A DNA stretch of 64,000 bases from Thiosulfatimonas sediminis (lineage in GTDB: Bacteria; Pseudomonadota; Gammaproteobacteria; Thiomicrospirales; Thiomicrospiraceae), in NCBI RefSeq assembly GCF_011398355.1, contig NZ_AP021889.1:744001-808000 (forward strand). The letters are read 5' to 3'. The first letter of the stretch is position 1. Every line of letters starts with the position of its first letter. Below, piece by piece: positions 8,943 through 18,683 of this stretch. Position numbers and translations under genes: made by a program. The notes below the pieces were generated by a model that saw only the letters and a program-made list of their open reading frames with translations, was not told where the DNA came from and did not search any database.

Positions 8943-10184
8943 ATGAGAGTATCGCACACAAAACTGTTATGGGCTGCACTGAGTTTTGCCCCCTTGTCTG
9001 TTAGCGCATCCGGTTTTGCCTTAATTGAGCAGAGCGCCAGTGGGCAAGGTGTTTCTTATGCCGGTGCCGCGGCCAGTGCTGAGGACGCCAGTATTATGTG
9101 GTTTAACCCGGCCGGTTTGACCAAGATTAAAAGCAATCAGTTGATTGCTGCGGGGCATGTCATAGTGCCATCGGCCGAATTTACCAATAACGGTTCTTAT
9201 ATTCTGAGCGAGGACAATCTGATTGTCGGTGATGCTGACAATGGTGCAAAAACGAGTTTTGTGCCGAACTTCTACTGGAAAGGAAAGTACCAAGATATTG
9301 ATGTCGGGCTTGGTGTGAATGTGCCATTTGGTTCCAGTATCGATTATGACCAGGATTGGGTCGGGCGTTACCATGCGGTTTATACTTCCACCAAAACCAT
9401 CAACATCAACCCAGCTTTTGCAGTTAAGCTGCATCCACAAGTCAGTTTCGGTGCGGGTTTAAACATTCAATATATCGACGTGAACTTAACCCAAAAAGTG
9501 GATTTGGGTGATCAGCAGAACGACGGTTATGTCGATCTGCAAGCAGATGGCGTTGGTTTCGGTTTTAACTTCGGTTTTTTGTATGATCTGGATAACGGAG
9601 CGAATATCGGCTTCAGTTATCGTTCACAAATTAAACATCATGCGACCGGTGATGCCGACTTTACCGCCATGCCTTTTGAAGACCAAGGCATTGAATCGAC
9701 GGTGACGCTGCCGGCGAGTGCCTCCTTGAGTTTGGTCTATCCGTTTAATGACAAAATGAATCTTCTCGCCGATGCGACTTGGACCGGATGGTCAAGTTTC
9801 GATGAACTTCGTATCGAGTTTGATAATAAAGAAGATTCCGTGCAACCGGAAGAATGGAAAGATGTCATGCGTTATTCTGTCGGTGCGACCTATCAATATT
9901 CTCCACAATGGATTCTTCGTACAGGCGTCGCTTACGATCAAACTCCAATTCCAAATGCTGAATTGCGCACACCGCGAATCCCTGATAGCGACCGAGTTTG
10001 GCTATCGTTCGGTGCTGGTTATCAGTGGAATAAAGATCTAAGAATTGATTTCGCCTATAGCCATCTATGGGGCGGAACTGAGCAGATTGAAGCGGTCAGC
10101 GCCGATACCGGCGTGCATGTACTGCAAGGATCTTTTGATACTAAAGTCGATATCGTTAGTGCGCAATTGGTGTGGAATTATTAA
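8943..10184 (+). CDS. FadL-family outer membrane long-chain fatty acid transporter (first copy)
   Basis: Outer-membrane beta-barrel of the FadL/TodX type, which brings long-chain fatty acids or other hydrophobic compounds across the outer membrane. The 413-residue product has a signal peptide ending at VSA and a mature start SGFALIEQSASGQG. The family stretch AGAAASAEDASIMWFNPAGL is next; the first residues form the hatch, with NPAG conserved. Later repeated amphipathic strands end in a terminal aromatic-rich strand, QLVWNY. ATG 8943 is preferred to an in-frame ATG at 8910 because it gives a clean signal peptide and follows GGAG. A lipase gene starts 9 bp downstream, and a second copy of this gene lies beyond it. 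Confidence 0.88.
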   Translation: MRVSHTKLLWAALSFAPLSVSASGFALIEQSASGQGVSYAGAAASAEDASIMWFNPAGLTKIKSNQLIAAGHVIVPSAEFTNNGSYILSEDNLIVGDADNGAKTSFVPNFYWKGKYQDIDVGLGVNVPFGSSIDYDQDWVGRYHAVYTSTKTININPAFAVKLHPQVSFGAGLNIQYIDVNLTQKVDLGDQQNDGYVDLQADGVGFGFNFGFLYDLDNGANIGFSYRSQIKHHATGDADFTAMPFEDQGIESTVTLPASASLSLVYPFNDKMNLLADATWTGWSSFDELRIEFDNKEDSVQPEEWKDVMRYSVGATYQYSPQWILRTGVAYDQTPIPNAELRTPRIPDSDRVWLSFGAGYQWNKDLRIDFAYSHLWGGTEQIEAVSADTGVHVLQGSFDTKVDIVSAQLVWNY

Positions 10185-10193
10185 GGAGCCGTT

Positions 10194-12236
10194 ATGTTAG
10201 TTACCTCATTTTCTCGTTTTAAGAAAGGCGCTCTGGCTACCGCGTTGCTAACCGGTACGATGTTACTGGGCGGTTGCGGCGGCGGGACCGATCAAGATAT
10301 TACGCTCGATACGGTTAAGGCGGAAACGGCTAATTTTGTCGTTATGAATTTTGCCTTGAGTGATATTCCATTTCCGCATGACGCTTTGTTTTCAGGAAGT
10401 AAAGACGGTACTTTAAATATTCCAGTTGATGATCCAGCTAATTACGCAGATCCTCGTGTTGCGATGAATGCGATTGACGGCTTTTCGACCTCCGCGCCGA
10501 TTACCTTCAAAGTCAATGCCTTGTTGGATATGAGTGATGCTCAGTCAAATCAAATTCCAGATGTGTTGGAAGCCGGGATTAATCTTTATCAATTGACGCT
10601 AGGTCAAGCCGGGTATGAGGTATCTAAAAAACTCGTTTTGGGTGTGGATTATATTCCTGCGGTGACCGCCGCAAGCAGTTCGCAAACCAATATTGCGATT
10701 GTTCCACTTAAGCCGTTGGCCTCGAAATCAACTTATGTGGTGACCGTTGATAACGATATGCTTGATAGCGAGCAACAGCCGTTGGCAAAGAGCTTTTTCT
10801 ATAAAGCTTTAAGCGGCAGTGAGTCGTTGGTCGGTACGGCTTATGCAGAGTTAGAGCCTTTACGTCAGCTGACGCGCGCGCAGTTGGCTGCGATTGGCGA
10901 GGACGATATCAATGCCTTGTGGAGTTTTACTACGCAGTCTATTGGCGAGGTGTTGCACACCCTATCAGAGCAAGTTGCTGAAGCCGCGAATACCAGTTTA
11001 ATCTTGGGTAATGCTGGAGTGGATACAAGCGCCTTCCAAGGCGCTGGTTTAGCGCAAATTTATGCCGGTACTTTAAAGTTACCGTACTACGGTGCCGCAC
11101 CATCACAGACAAACCCGATTGCGCCTTTGAATACTTTTTGGAAAGGGGTGGGTGATTCTTTGCTGACACAGTACAACCCCAATCCGACGGTTAATTTCAC
11201 GCAAACGGTTCCTGTGCTTATGTCGGTGCCAAAGGCTGATTTGCCAGACGGTAGTAACGGTTGGCCAGTGGTTATTTTCCAACACGGAATTACGCAAAAT
11301 CGCGGTAATTTACTGACCATTGCGGATCGGCTTGCTGCAGCCGGTTTTGCCGCGGTCGCGATTGATCTGCCGTTGCATGGAATTACTCCACAAAGCGCTT
11401 TAGCGGCTTTACGCATTCAAGATGTGAGTGAACGTACCTTTGATGTGAATTATGTCAGCGAAGATGAAAATGGTAATGTCACGGCGGCGGCACCAGATGC
11501 GTCTGTGGATTCCTCTGGGCGTCATTTCATTAATTTGAGCCACTTAGTGGTGACGCGTGATAACTTGAGACAGGCGGTCGCGGATTTAATGCAATTACGT
11601 TCCGCGATTGAGAATTGGAATTCAAATGGTTTATTGGATAGCACGCAAATTTCCTTTGTCGGCCATTCATTAGGTGCGATGGTCGGTGGGATATACCAAA
11701 GCATTGAGCCCGCAGATGAAGCGGTCTATGCCATGCCGGGTCTGCAAATGGCTTATCTATTATCGGGTTCGTCAAATTATGCGCCTGAAATTGCGGCAGG
11801 TTTAGCGGCAAATGGCATTCAGGTTCCTAGTGCAGAATATCAGCAATTTTTGTTAGCGGCGCAGACGGTGGTTGAAACCGCAGACCCGCTTAACTATGTA
11901 ACCGAATTGACTAATCCGACGCTGTTGTTTGAAGTGGTTGGTGACGGTGGCGACAATCTACCGGATCAAACAATTCCGAACAGTGTGCCAATGGCGCCAC
12001 TAGCCGGAACCAATCCTTGGATTAGGTTACAAGGGTTAAATGAGCTCACCGGATCTGGCGCTGTAGAGGGTCAATTAGGTGTGATGAAATTTACCGACGG
12101 TTATCATGGTTCGATTTTGATTCCGAGCGATGAGGATGATCAATTAGTCACTCAAACAATGCAAGAAGCGATGGCCAGTTTCTTAGCGACTGGCGGCACT
12201 TCAGTTTCAGTGTCAGATGATTCAACCATTAAATAA
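10194..12236 (+). CDS. VolA/Pla-1-type surface lipase lipoprotein
   Basis: Predicted lipoprotein lipase of 680 residues. The signal peptide ends in the lipobox LLGGC with C28 as the lipidated residue. A long N-terminal beta-rich region as in bacterial virulence-factor lipases is followed by an alpha/beta-hydrolase domain. That domain shows VIFQHGITQNRG, the nucleophile elbow GHSLG with S492, and a C-terminal YHGSILIP that supplies the likely catalytic histidine. In Vibrio cholerae the lysophospholipase VolA is encoded beside a fadL gene, and the layout here is the same. The likely role is to release fatty acids from extracellular lipids for the flanking FadL channels; substrate specificity is inferred. 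AAGGAG precedes the start. Confidence 0.85.
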   Translation: MLVTSFSRFKKGALATALLTGTMLLGGCGGGTDQDITLDTVKAETANFVVMNFALSDIPFPHDALFSGSKDGTLNIPVDDPANYADPRVAMNAIDGFSTSAPITFKVNALLDMSDAQSNQIPDVLEAGINLYQLTLGQAGYEVSKKLVLGVDYIPAVTAASSSQTNIAIVPLKPLASKSTYVVTVDNDMLDSEQQPLAKSFFYKALSGSESLVGTAYAELEPLRQLTRAQLAAIGEDDINALWSFTTQSIGEVLHTLSEQVAEAANTSLILGNAGVDTSAFQGAGLAQIYAGTLKLPYYGAAPSQTNPIAPLNTFWKGVGDSLLTQYNPNPTVNFTQTVPVLMSVPKADLPDGSNGWPVVIFQHGITQNRGNLLTIADRLAAAGFAAVAIDLPLHGITPQSALAALRIQDVSERTFDVNYVSEDENGNVTAAAPDASVDSSGRHFINLSHLVVTRDNLRQAVADLMQLRSAIENWNSNGLLDSTQISFVGHSLGAMVGGIYQSIEPADEAVYAMPGLQMAYLLSGSSNYAPEIAAGLAANGIQVPSAEYQQFLLAAQTVVETADPLNYVTELTNPTLLFEVVGDGGDNLPDQTIPNSVPMAPLAGTNPWIRLQGLNELTGSGAVEGQLGVMKFTDGYHGSILIPSDEDDQLVTQTMQEAMASFLATGGTSVSVSDDSTIK

Positions 12237-12266
12237 TAATCAAACGGTCGTTTTATTATTTTCTAC

Positions 12267-12294
12267 AAGCCCTGCAATACAGCGGGGCTTTTTT
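12267..12294 (+). terminator. Rho-independent terminator after the lipase gene
   Basis: AAGCCCTGC (12267-12275) pairs with GCGGGGCTT (12282-12290), with one G-T pair and a 6-nt loop, followed by six T. It implies that the second fadL copy has its own promoter. Confidence 0.85.
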
Positions 12295-12453
12295 GTGCGC
12301 TACTAGAAATCATTGTACTTTTTGAGATAAGGCTTAATGCTCATCTTAAGTTCTTATTCTTTCCCTAATCTATTTAATCTTTTAATTAAGTCTTAACTGG
12401 TAAAATACGTCTCGGAAAAATTTAACAAAAACAATAAGATACGTATTATTACC

Positions 12454-13770
12454 ATGCTAGATTCAAAGGCTTTTTTCTTTATCACTGCTTTGCTTCCTTT
12501 TACCGTACAGGCGTCCGGTTTTGCTCTGATTGAGCAAAGTGCTAGCGGACAGGGGCTGTCTTATGCTGGTGCCGCCGCGAATGCGGAAGACGCCAGTGTG
12601 ATGTGGTTTAACCCGGCCGGTTTAACGCAAATTAAGGGCCGTCAGTTTGTTGGCGCTTTGCATGTCATTGCGCCGCAATTGGCATTTGCTGACAGTGGAA
12701 GTTATCGTGAATCGCCGCTGCCGGCTGCTGGAGGCTTATTGGGTGCGATTGGTCTTAGCGGCGGTGCGTTAACTGGCGCGAATGACGATGGCGCACAGCT
12801 TGGCGCCGTGCCAAATTTCTTTTGGAAAACGCATTACCGTGACGTGGATTTTGGTTTTGGGGTGAATGTGCCTTATGGTTCGCATCTGTTGTATGACGAG
12901 AATTGGGTCGGGCGTTATCATGCGGTTGAGACCGATTTGAAAACAGTCAATCTGAATCCTGCGGTCGCCAAGCAGATCACGCCTTGGCTCGCGTTTGGCG
13001 CTGGTGCGAATGTGCAGTATGTCGATCTGATTCTTAGCCAGAAAATGAACAATAATTTAACGCTAAATGGCGGCGCAGTAGATGGTGATGCTTTTGCGCA
13101 GGCTGACAGCATTGGCTTTGGTTACAACTTAGGGATTATGTTGACGCCTACCGATAGCACCACTATTGGTTTGGCGTATCGCTCGACAGTGCGTCATGCT
13201 GCACAGGGCGAGATTACTTATCGTGGTCTTACGGATATTGCCTACAGTTTGGTGAATGTCGAAAATGGTTCATATGGATTAAGCTCAACCGTGAATTTGC
13301 CTGCCACGACAATGCTCAGTGTTAAGCAAGGATTGGGTGATAAGGTTGCGCTTCTTGCTGATGCGACCTTGACCGAGTGGCGTCAGTTCAAAGAGCTAGT
13401 CATTGAGTTTGATTCGGAACAAGAAGCATTGAACTCTCGCCAAAATTTTCAAGATGCTTGGCGTTATTCGATTGGCGCGCTGTATCACAGTTCGCCGAGT
13501 TTGACTTGGCGTACCGGTTTCGCGATTGACCATACACCAGTGCCTGATGCGCAGAGCCGTAGCCCGCGGACACCGGATTCAAAACGCACCTGGTATTCGG
13601 TCGGTTTGGGTTATCAAGTCAGTAAATCGTTGAAAATGGATTTGGCGTACAGTTATTTGCGAGGCGAGCCAGCGCCGGTTAATTACACAACCGATGATGT
13701 GCATTTTTTAGTCGGTGAATATGCCGCTAAGGTAGATATTTTTAGCGGCCAGTTGGTGTGGCGTTATTGA
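12454..13770 (+). CDS. FadL-family outer membrane transporter (second copy)
   Basis: The 438-residue outer-membrane protein is a clear paralogue of the FadL-type protein at 8943. They share SGFALIEQSASGQG after the signal peptide, AEDAS-MWFNPAGL, NWVGRYHAV, and a terminal strand ending QLVWRY. It differs by insertions around residues 85-110 (a Gly/Ala-rich loop) and about 250-275, which should change extracellular loops and perhaps the ligand. The signal peptide is short and ends near VQA. No strong Shine-Dalgarno precedes the ATG. It lies behind the lipase terminator and is convergent with the phosphatase-like gene. Confidence 0.87.
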   Translation: MLDSKAFFFITALLPFTVQASGFALIEQSASGQGLSYAGAAANAEDASVMWFNPAGLTQIKGRQFVGALHVIAPQLAFADSGSYRESPLPAAGGLLGAIGLSGGALTGANDDGAQLGAVPNFFWKTHYRDVDFGFGVNVPYGSHLLYDENWVGRYHAVETDLKTVNLNPAVAKQITPWLAFGAGANVQYVDLILSQKMNNNLTLNGGAVDGDAFAQADSIGFGYNLGIMLTPTDSTTIGLAYRSTVRHAAQGEITYRGLTDIAYSLVNVENGSYGLSSTVNLPATTMLSVKQGLGDKVALLADATLTEWRQFKELVIEFDSEQEALNSRQNFQDAWRYSIGALYHSSPSLTWRTGFAIDHTPVPDAQSRSPRTPDSKRTWYSVGLGYQVSKSLKMDLAYSYLRGEPAPVNYTTDDVHFLVGEYAAKVDIFSGQLVWRY

Positions 13771-13825
13771 GTTTGGTTCGCGCAATGCTGTATTGTTTTA
13801 TCAATCGCTTTTGAATGGCGTTTGC

Positions 13826-14632
13826 TTAGATTTTAAGATAATCGGCCCATTGTTTGAACAGTTCTGGCGTCGTGGCCGCGACCGCCGAGCGTTTTTTGAT
13901 TTGCGGCAGCAGCACGGCTTCGCCCTCCAGAGTGCAGCTTTTGCCGCCGGCTTCGGTCAGAATCAACAGTCCTGCTGCATAATCCCAAATATTTTGCGAG
14001 CCGTGGATGTAGATGTGGCCACGTCCTGCCGCCAGCCATGCCCAGTCCAGTGCGACCGAACCGAAACTGCGTTGTGAGGCATACGGATTATCTTGGATGA
14101 TTTGGAAAGCCAGTTCAGGGGTCAGGCGTTTAAAATCGATAATCCCGCTAGTCTGTTTTAATAAGCGTTTTGGGGTTTGTGCAACCAAGCGTTGGTCATT
14201 TAATTCTGCGCCTTGACCCAAGCGTGCCGCAAACATTTCATCGCGGTCTGGGTCATAGACTAAGCCTGCCACCAGTTCTCCGTTCATCATCAGCGCCAGT
14301 GAGACGGCGTATACCGGAATGCCACTAGCAAAATTACTGGTGCCGTCCACTGGGTCGAGAATCCAGCAGCCTTGTGGGCTGCACAAAGCTTTTTTCTGCT
14401 GTTCTAAACTCATTTCCTCGCCCAGAAACGCAAACTCAGGCCAGTTGCGCGCTAGAAAACGCTGGGTTTGTTTTTGCATTTCAGTGTCAGCCTCGGTGAG
14501 CAGTGAGCCGTCGGCTTTCTGTTCAAAGCCGACTTGTTCAAAGCGCGCGAGAATTTCTGATTTGGCCAGTTGGCGAATGCCGTTTTTGAGTTGTTGCCAT
14601 TGACTTGGCTGGTTGAATACAAAATTAATCAT
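13826..14632 (-). CDS. Inositol monophosphatase family protein
   Basis: Mg-dependent phosphatase fold (IMPase/SuhB/CysQ superfamily), 268 residues. Metal-site motifs are visible: LTEADTEMQ near residue 46, FLGEEMS near 69, the diagnostic DPVDGTSNF near 97, and WDYAAGLLILTEAGG near 217. The substrate (inositol phosphate, PAP or histidinol phosphate) cannot be told from sequence alone. The gene overlaps the upstream CNNM-like gene by 8 bp (ATGATTAA) and has no evident Shine-Dalgarno, so translation is probably coupled. Confidence 0.85.
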   Translation of the reverse strand: MINFVFNQPSQWQQLKNGIRQLAKSEILARFEQVGFEQKADGSLLTEADTEMQKQTQRFLARNWPEFAFLGEEMSLEQQKKALCSPQGCWILDPVDGTSNFASGIPVYAVSLALMMNGELVAGLVYDPDRDEMFAARLGQGAELNDQRLVAQTPKRLLKQTSGIIDFKRLTPELAFQIIQDNPYASQRSFGSVALDWAWLAAGRGHIYIHGSQNIWDYAAGLLILTEAGGKSCTLEGEAVLLPQIKKRSAVAATTPELFKQWADYLKI

Positions 14633-15926
14633 GGGTGGTGTGTCTTAATCGTTTGTTCGTGTAGAAAGTTAAGCGGACTTCTTCAATGGCATTTTTAGAG
14701 ATTTTGGTGACTTCCAAAATATAGTTGTCCTCAACTCGAATACAGGTGCCGACAGGTGGAATCATTTCCATAATTTCTTGGATTAGGCCGTTAATGGTTT
14801 TTGGCCCATCTGTCGGTAAGTCTAAATCGTGGTCTTTGTTCAGTTCACGAATAAACTCTGAGGCACTAATACGCCAACTGCCATCCTCGTTGACTGCAAC
14901 AGCCTCTTGAACGGGCTTGGACTTAGCATCGGTAGATAGCTTACCGACAATTTCTTCAAGTAAGTCTTCAACGGTGAGCAGGCCTTGTAAGTCTCCGTAC
15001 TCATCAACAATCAGCGCCATACGGCGTTTTTTGTTGTTGAACTTACCTAATTGAGTGCTGAGTGGCGTTTGTTCCGGAATAAAGTACGCCGGACGAATGA
15101 GTTTGACGATGTCTTTTAAGGAGACGTCGCTGCGCATCAGCACCGGCAGGGCGCGGCGAAGATTAAGGATGCCAATAAGGTCTTCATCCAGTGAGCCTCG
15201 ATAAATTGGCACGCGGGTGTATGGAGACTTTTGCAGATCTTTAAGAATGTCTTCAAACGGCTGGTCGATGTCGATAGCATAGATTTCTTGTTTGGGTACC
15301 ATGACATCTTCAACGGTTACGGTTTCCAGTTGCAGCACCGAATTGAGCATTGAACGATAGTGCGCAGGCAGTTGGCTGGTGGCTTCGTTAATGAGCGTTT
15401 GCAATTCTTCATAAGTGAGCGCGTGGTCGTCGTCGTGATGACTGACATTGATGCGAAACAGACGTAGAAAACCGTTGGCAAAAAAGTTGACCATCCAGAC
15501 TATCGGCGACAAGACTTTCAGCAGCGGCGTTAAAATATACGCAGCCGGATAAGCGATTTTTTCAGGATAGAGTGCCGCCAAGGTTTTGGGTGCGACTTCG
15601 GCAAAAACCAATACCACCATCGTGAGCAAGCCGGCGGCTAGCGCAATGCCCGCCTCGCCAATCAGTTTCATGGCGATAATGGTGGCAACTGATGAGGCGA
15701 AAATGTTGACAAAATTGTTGCCAAGCAAAATGACGCCAAGCAAGCGGTCAGGTTTTTCTAACAGCTTTTGTGCGCGAATCGCGCCCTTATGCCCGGATTT
15801 AACCTTATGCTTTAAGCGATAGCGGTTAAGCGCCATCATGCTGGTTTCGGAGCTGGAAAAAAGTGCCGATAGAATGATCAGCAGGACAAGAATCCCAAAC
15901 AGGGCAGAGACATCTAGAGAGTTCAA
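14625..15926 (-). CDS. CNNM/HlyC-CorC family membrane protein (YfjD-like)
   Basis: The 433-residue protein has an N-terminal DUF21 membrane domain (about residues 8-150, including SALFSSSETSMMALN and FAEVAPKTLA). A tandem CBS pair follows (about 205-335, with VEDVMVPK and VDEYGDLQGLLTVEDLLEEIVG), then a C-terminal CorC/HlyC domain. Family members are implicated in Mg or Na-coupled ion transport. The order yfjD-ypjD-ffh is the same as in enterobacteria. The only possible in-frame start is TTG, since an in-frame stop lies three codons upstream, and the ribosome site is weak. Confidence 0.87.
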   Translation of the reverse strand: MNSLDVSALFGILVLLIILSALFSSSETSMMALNRYRLKHKVKSGHKGAIRAQKLLEKPDRLLGVILLGNNFVNIFASSVATIIAMKLIGEAGIALAAGLLTMVVLVFAEVAPKTLAALYPEKIAYPAAYILTPLLKVLSPIVWMVNFFANGFLRLFRINVSHHDDDHALTYEELQTLINEATSQLPAHYRSMLNSVLQLETVTVEDVMVPKQEIYAIDIDQPFEDILKDLQKSPYTRVPIYRGSLDEDLIGILNLRRALPVLMRSDVSLKDIVKLIRPAYFIPEQTPLSTQLGKFNNKKRRMALIVDEYGDLQGLLTVEDLLEEIVGKLSTDAKSKPVQEAVAVNEDGSWRISASEFIRELNKDHDLDLPTDGPKTINGLIQEIMEMIPPVGTCIRVEDNYILEVTKISKNAIEEVRLTFYTNKRLRHTTHD

Positions 15927-16015
15927 AGGCGTTCAATACGGTTATGAATTAGAGTCTGCGATTATACGTTTTTATGGTTTGTGAAAAAAGCATAATCCCC
16001 ACTGATGGCGGATTT

Positions 16016-16819
16016 TTATTCGCCGCCATACAGCAGATACAGTATCACTTCGGTCCCGATAAAGCTCAAAATCAACAGTGCATAAGCCCAGATAATAAAG
16101 CGTACGGCCGTTTGTCCGCGCCATCCGGAACGATAATGTCCGATAATAAACCAGCCGTAGACGAACCAAGATAAAAAGGCAAAAAAGGTTTTATGAATCA
16201 GATGTTGCGCAAACAGGTCTTCGACAAAGAAAATACCGCTGATCAGCGCAAAACTGAGTAAGACAAAGCCAATCATCACCAGTTTGAGCATTAGGCTTTC
16301 CATCTGCTGTAACGGCGGTAAAGCACGCATTAGGTTGGAGAGCTGGCGTTTGCGGAAACGTTTTTCTTGCAGTGAATATAAAATGGCTTGGGCGGTGGCG
16401 ATGCCTAAAATGCTGTAGGCGGCAATCGAAATTAAGACATGGCTACCGATTTCTAACGGCATTTGAATGTGTTCGTTAAAACCAATCGGCAAGATGGTGG
16501 TAAACGCGGCAAATGGGAAGATGAATATACCCAAGGTTTCGCACGCCATTTTGCGGTTGAGATAGAGCAAAATTAAACTGCCGAGCAGGGCAATCATTGA
16601 TAATGCGTTGGCAAAGTTGAAGACAAAATAGCCTTGCCAGAGCGTTTGGCTTAAAGAAACAAGGTGTAATAATGCCGCCACAGCGGCCAAAGTCAGAATT
16701 CGTTTGCGTTGAAAATTCGGCTTCAGTTGGTCAACAAAGCGTATTTTGCGCCAAATTAGAAGACTTACAAAGAGGTACAGTAAGCTGGCGACTAAGGCAC
16801 TGAAACCGCTAATAATCAT
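16016..16819 (-). CDS. ypjD: YpjD/CcsA-like inner membrane protein (cytochrome c assembly protein family)
   Basis: A 267-residue polytopic protein with about eight transmembrane helices, of the cytochrome-c-assembly (CcsA/CcmC-like) superfamily. It matches the YpjD/CorE subgroup normally found next to ffh. Conserved features include an IGSHVLISIAAYSILGIATAQA helix and HKTFFAFLSWFVYGWFI with a histidine suited to heme or substrate contact. A longer reading frame exists upstream. ATG 16819 was chosen because it places the first helix at the N-terminus and has AAAGGA upstream. In E. coli the protein has been linked to magnesium/cobalt efflux; the function here is not established. Confidence 0.8.
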   Translation of the reverse strand: MIISGFSALVASLLYLFVSLLIWRKIRFVDQLKPNFQRKRILTLAAVAALLHLVSLSQTLWQGYFVFNFANALSMIALLGSLILLYLNRKMACETLGIFIFPFAAFTTILPIGFNEHIQMPLEIGSHVLISIAAYSILGIATAQAILYSLQEKRFRKRQLSNLMRALPPLQQMESLMLKLVMIGFVLLSFALISGIFFVEDLFAQHLIHKTFFAFLSWFVYGWFIIGHYRSGWRGQTAVRFIIWAYALLILSFIGTEVILYLLYGGE

Positions 16820-17082
16820 ACAAATCCTTTGTTGAATAAACCCAAACGATACCCCATTGGCTTGGCTAACTGTTGTTATTACCGATTGCCGTGATTGATT
16901 CTCGCCAAGTAAAAATGAAACTGTTTTTATCGGAGCATAAATTGAATGCACGAATTGTTTATAATAGCGGAATTGTTTTTTGAATAGAAGAGCGCCGCTT
17001 TGGCGCAAGTCAGTTTTCGCCTCACTAAATCTAGGAAAGTCTCAATTTAGTGCGGGTAGGTCACAACTGAGTGGGAGAAAAA

Positions 17083-18471
17083 ATGTTTGATAATTTATCC
17101 GATCGTTTAAACCGCACGTTAAAGTCGCTAAAAGGCCAAGGGCGTTTAACAGAATCGAATATTAAAGATGCTTTGCGTGATGTGCGTCGTGCTTTATTGG
17201 AAGCGGACGTGGCGCTGACGGTGGTCAAGTCGTTTGTCGCAAAAGTACAAGAACGTGCCATTGGACAAGAGGTTTCGACAAGCCTAAACCCTGGGCAAGC
17301 GTTTATTAAAATTGTAAAAGATGAGTTGACTGCGGTGATGGGTGATGCCGCATCGCCGCTTAATTTTAATGTTGAGCCACCTGCGGTCATTATGATGGCC
17401 GGTTTGCAGGGCGCGGGGAAAACCACGTCGGTCGCTAAGTTGGCGAAATGGCTAACCGAGCGTGAAAAGAAAAAAGTCATGGTGGTTTCGGCGGATGTTT
17501 ATCGTCCGGCGGCAATCAAGCAGTTAGAAACCTTGGCTGCTCAAATTGGTGTTGATTTTTTCCCGTCCAGTGCCGAACAAGATCCGGTGGACATCGCGCG
17601 GAATGCGCACGCCGAAGCGCGTAAACGCTTTGCTGATGTATTGATTTTGGATACCGCAGGTCGTCTGCACATTGATGATGCGATGATGGGTGAAATCCAG
17701 CATTTGCACGCGGCAATTAAACCGGTCGAAACCCTGTTTGTGGTTGATGCCATGACCGGTCAGGATGCCGCTAATACCGCGAAAGCCTTTAATGATGCTT
17801 TGCCGTTGACAGGGGTCATTTTGACCAAAACCGATGGCGATGCCCGCGGTGGTGCCGCGCTGTCGATTCGTGAAATCACTGGTAAACCGATTAAGTTTTT
17901 AGGTGCCGGTGAGAAGACCGATGCGCTTGAACCGTTTCATCCAGAGCGCATGGCCGGGCGTATTTTGGGAATGGGCGATGTACTGAGTCTTATCGAAGAA
18001 GCAGAAGCGAAAATCGATAAACAAAAAGCCGAAAAGTTTGCGCAAAAGTTGCAGAAATCCGGACAGTTTGATTTAGAAGACTTTTTGGAGCAACTCCAGC
18101 AGATTAATAATATGGGCGGCATTGGCGGAATGCTCGGTAAGATTCCGGGGATGGGTCAGCTAAAAGGCCAAGTGGATAATGCGGTTGCGGAAAAAGAGTT
18201 CAGTCGGTTGGCGGCGATGATTCATTCGATGACGCCGCAGGAACGCCGTTTCCCAGCAGTGATTAAAGGCTCTCGCAAACGTCGAATTGCGATGGGGTCA
18301 GGGACGTCGGTACAAGATGTGAATAAACTTCTGAAACAGTTTACTCAAATGCAGAAAATGATGAAAAAAGTCTCTAAGGGTGGCATGAAGAATATGTTGC
18401 GCGGTTTGGGCGGAAAACTACCTCCCGGTATGGGCGGGATGGGTGGCGGACTCCCACCAGGGATGCGTTAA
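17083..18471 (+). CDS. ffh: Signal recognition particle protein Ffh
   Basis: GTPase of the signal recognition particle; it binds 4.5S RNA and signal sequences of membrane proteins. The 462-residue protein has the N domain, a G domain with the P-loop GLQGAGKTT, DVYRPAAIKQL, DTAGRLHID and TKTDGDARGGAAL, and a methionine-rich M domain. Its C-terminus is rich in Gly, Met and Pro. ATG 17083 follows GGGAG. A GTG at 17071 is in frame but would include the ribosome site. The gene diverges from ypjD. Confidence 0.97.
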   Translation: MFDNLSDRLNRTLKSLKGQGRLTESNIKDALRDVRRALLEADVALTVVKSFVAKVQERAIGQEVSTSLNPGQAFIKIVKDELTAVMGDAASPLNFNVEPPAVIMMAGLQGAGKTTSVAKLAKWLTEREKKKVMVVSADVYRPAAIKQLETLAAQIGVDFFPSSAEQDPVDIARNAHAEARKRFADVLILDTAGRLHIDDAMMGEIQHLHAAIKPVETLFVVDAMTGQDAANTAKAFNDALPLTGVILTKTDGDARGGAALSIREITGKPIKFLGAGEKTDALEPFHPERMAGRILGMGDVLSLIEEAEAKIDKQKAEKFAQKLQKSGQFDLEDFLEQLQQINNMGGIGGMLGKIPGMGQLKGQVDNAVAEKEFSRLAAMIHSMTPQERRFPAVIKGSRKRRIAMGSGTSVQDVNKLLKQFTQMQKMMKKVSKGGMKNMLRGLGGKLPPGMGGMGGGLPPGMR

Positions 18472-18544
18472 GGTTTAGCAGCGTTTCGCTAAGCGTTTGT
18501 TTTTGCATGATTTTTAATCCTAGAGAAACGCTTGGTGAAATTGC

Positions 18545-18573
18545 TTGAAATCAGGCCGCGGTTTCTTTATAAT
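18545..18573 (+). promoter_or_regulatory. Sigma-70-type promoter of the rpsP-rimM-trmD-rplS operon
   Basis: TTGAAA at 18545-18550 and a perfect TATAAT at 18568-18573 are separated by 17 bp. The likely transcript start is near 18580, leaving a leader of about 100 nt before rpsP. Confidence 0.75.
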
Positions 18574-18683
18574 CGCGGCTTTCCTGTTTCTGGGGGTGTA
18601 GGCACCGTCAAGACAGTTAAAACAAAGAAGAATTTGTTGAGTGGTTTTCCGCTCATCGCCTGATTAAAACAAGGAAATATATT

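Noticed and set aside
18480..18530. AGCGTTTC/GAAACGCT inverted repeat after ffh as a terminator
   Set aside because: The loop is long and no T tract follows the second arm, so termination is not supported.
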